Assembly (NCBI RefSeq): GCF_002443255.2
Contig: NW_019211455.1
Span: forward strand, 35,245,472-35,309,471
DNA from: Varroa destructor
Taxonomy: Eukaryota > Arthropoda > Arachnida > Mesostigmata > Varroidae
Reading direction: 5' to 3'
DNA: 64,000 nt
Every line of letters starts with the position of its first letter. Within the stretch, counting starts at the first letter, position 1. The notes below the pieces were generated by a model, which worked only from the letters and a program-made list of their open reading frames with translations, had not been told where the DNA came from and did no database searches. Position numbers and translations under genes: made by a program. Of the stretch, positions 62,831 through 64,000 are shown piece after piece.

Positions 62831-64000
62831 CTTGAAGTACTGAGCAGAAGGGGCTAGTACATTCTTGTTAGAGGATAGAGGTATATTTAGGTTTCAAAAC
62901 TCAAATCTAAACCACTTCTGTCCCCCTCGGTTAGCATATAAATAGGTTCATAAATAAAATGGATAACTGGTTTGAGCCTTTAAGTCCGGCACTGTTCCTA
63001 GCTAAGTCGCATACTGAACGGCGTCGTTCGCCAAAAAGTTTCGAAGTATAAGATTGTCGTGCAAGTTGGATCTGACAAAATCAAGATTCGCAAATCACAG
63101 CAGCATCGGGACTCAAGAAATATCGTATTCGGTTCGCCAGTTACTATGGCATTTAGATCGACGTTACGTTTCGTGGCTTCTAATTTAAAGCCACTCTGTT
63201 TAATGTACTGCTGATGCTTTTCAGGCTATCAGGTCTGCACTAGTACTGCCTGCAAGCGCGCTCCTCAGTCTTCAACGAACGATTTAGTTGTCGAAGTTGC
63301 ATTAGGTGGTTGGTAGATTACAGTGGGCTGGGGAGCATTACGTTGGAACATAGCACACTGTCTCGTTGTGTAATATACAAAAGCCCTGGCCATAAGTAAT
63401 ACTGAGGAGTCGTGCACAGTCCTATTGTCCACTGAAAATGCTAACGTATCCAGTCTTGCATCTCTGATACGGCATCGACGTCAAGACGACGTTCGATTAC
63501 TGAACTATTAAACAGCCGGGAATTGCACTGTGCCGTCTTAACTCGAAACAATTTTTTTACAGTCTTGAATCGTTCTAATAGCGGGAGAGCAATACTCCAC
63601 TTCGACAGAACGTACTCTGAGAAATGATAATTTAAAACGTACTACATACCTTACTGGTTAAGTTAATATGCAATTAGCCAAATAAAAAATTAATTCATAA
63701 GAAATCACCGACGATCTAGTTGATCGCAGCACGTCAACCACGCTAGCCTGGTGAACAGTGTGATCCTTAAGGTACTTGGAATCATATAATCTCCGACAAT
63801 CGAACAGTTTCACATTCCCGTTTCTCGCTAATGAAAGCTCTAACCTCTCGCGTATCACGAAAAATCTTGCCCTACAGTATTTCACATTAGTGATTTTATA
63901 GGTTTTTTTCACGCTTTACACACTGCGTGCTCACTCAGAAATTTTAGTCTCACGTATGGTTATGGGTGCGTATAGCCATAGGTAACTTCATCAATAGCTT

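Larger units (their letters stand above)
60252..64000. other. Region upstream of the visible MFSD14-like exons, no exon found
   Basis: I looked for the preceding MFSD14 exons (the GLGFQ..LAWYGFG and YLPEAGQYSS blocks) on the minus strand and did not find them. The stretch is therefore probably a long intron. It contains a CTAC microsatellite (62219-62233), a GAA-rich purine tract (60797-60820) and the palindrome at 62803-62830. Confidence 0.5.

Noticed and set aside
1..64000. CRISPR arrays, rRNA genes, phage or bacterial operons
   Set aside because: None seen; repeats are microsatellites, inverted repeats and transposon relics, and genes have introns.

Overview
This is AT-rich nuclear DNA of a metazoan. 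Coding sequence is split into short exons with GT/AG borders and introns of up to about 14 kb. Dinucleotide microsatellites and decayed Tc1/mariner-type transposons lie in the introns and between genes. No bacterial operon, CRISPR or phage signature was seen. The element set and the skywalker-like gene suggest an arthropod, possibly a chelicerate, but the window alone does not settle this.

Most of the window, about 4.05 to 46.3 kb on the minus strand, is one gene for a TBC1D24/Skywalker-type protein with an N-terminal TBC domain and a C-terminal TLDc domain. I rebuilt twelve coding exons (598 codons). Ten of the eleven internal exons match TBC1D24 in order, the exon with the proposed start codon is less certain, and every exon junction keeps reading phase. 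An AATAAA signal lies just after the stop. A further 108-bp arginine-rich exon at 13.6 kb could be a phase-neutral cassette.

A second minus-strand gene, 55.1 to at least 60.25 kb, is the 3' part of an MFSD14/HIAT1-like major facilitator transporter. Its last three exons are visible and the upstream exons appear to lie beyond 64 kb. At the left edge (about 20 to 640) there may be two or three exons of an unrecognised third minus-strand gene.

The rest is introns and intergenic DNA. It holds an approximately 800-bp IS630/Tc1-like element with terminal inverted repeats and a deleted middle (7.5-8.3 kb), an IS630-like transposase relic (37.4-38.0 kb), and mariner relics at about 31.0-31.6, 41.45-42.4, 54.73-54.97 and 58.15-58.57 kb. 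Four tRNA-derived SINE-like heads (10.1, 47.9, 52.9, 55.65 kb), several strong hairpins (one miRNA-like, at 988-1063) and TA microsatellites complete the picture. The two recognised genes are both on the minus strand but have no evident shared pathway, and no multi-gene system was found. Most open frames of 60-100 codons look like chance.
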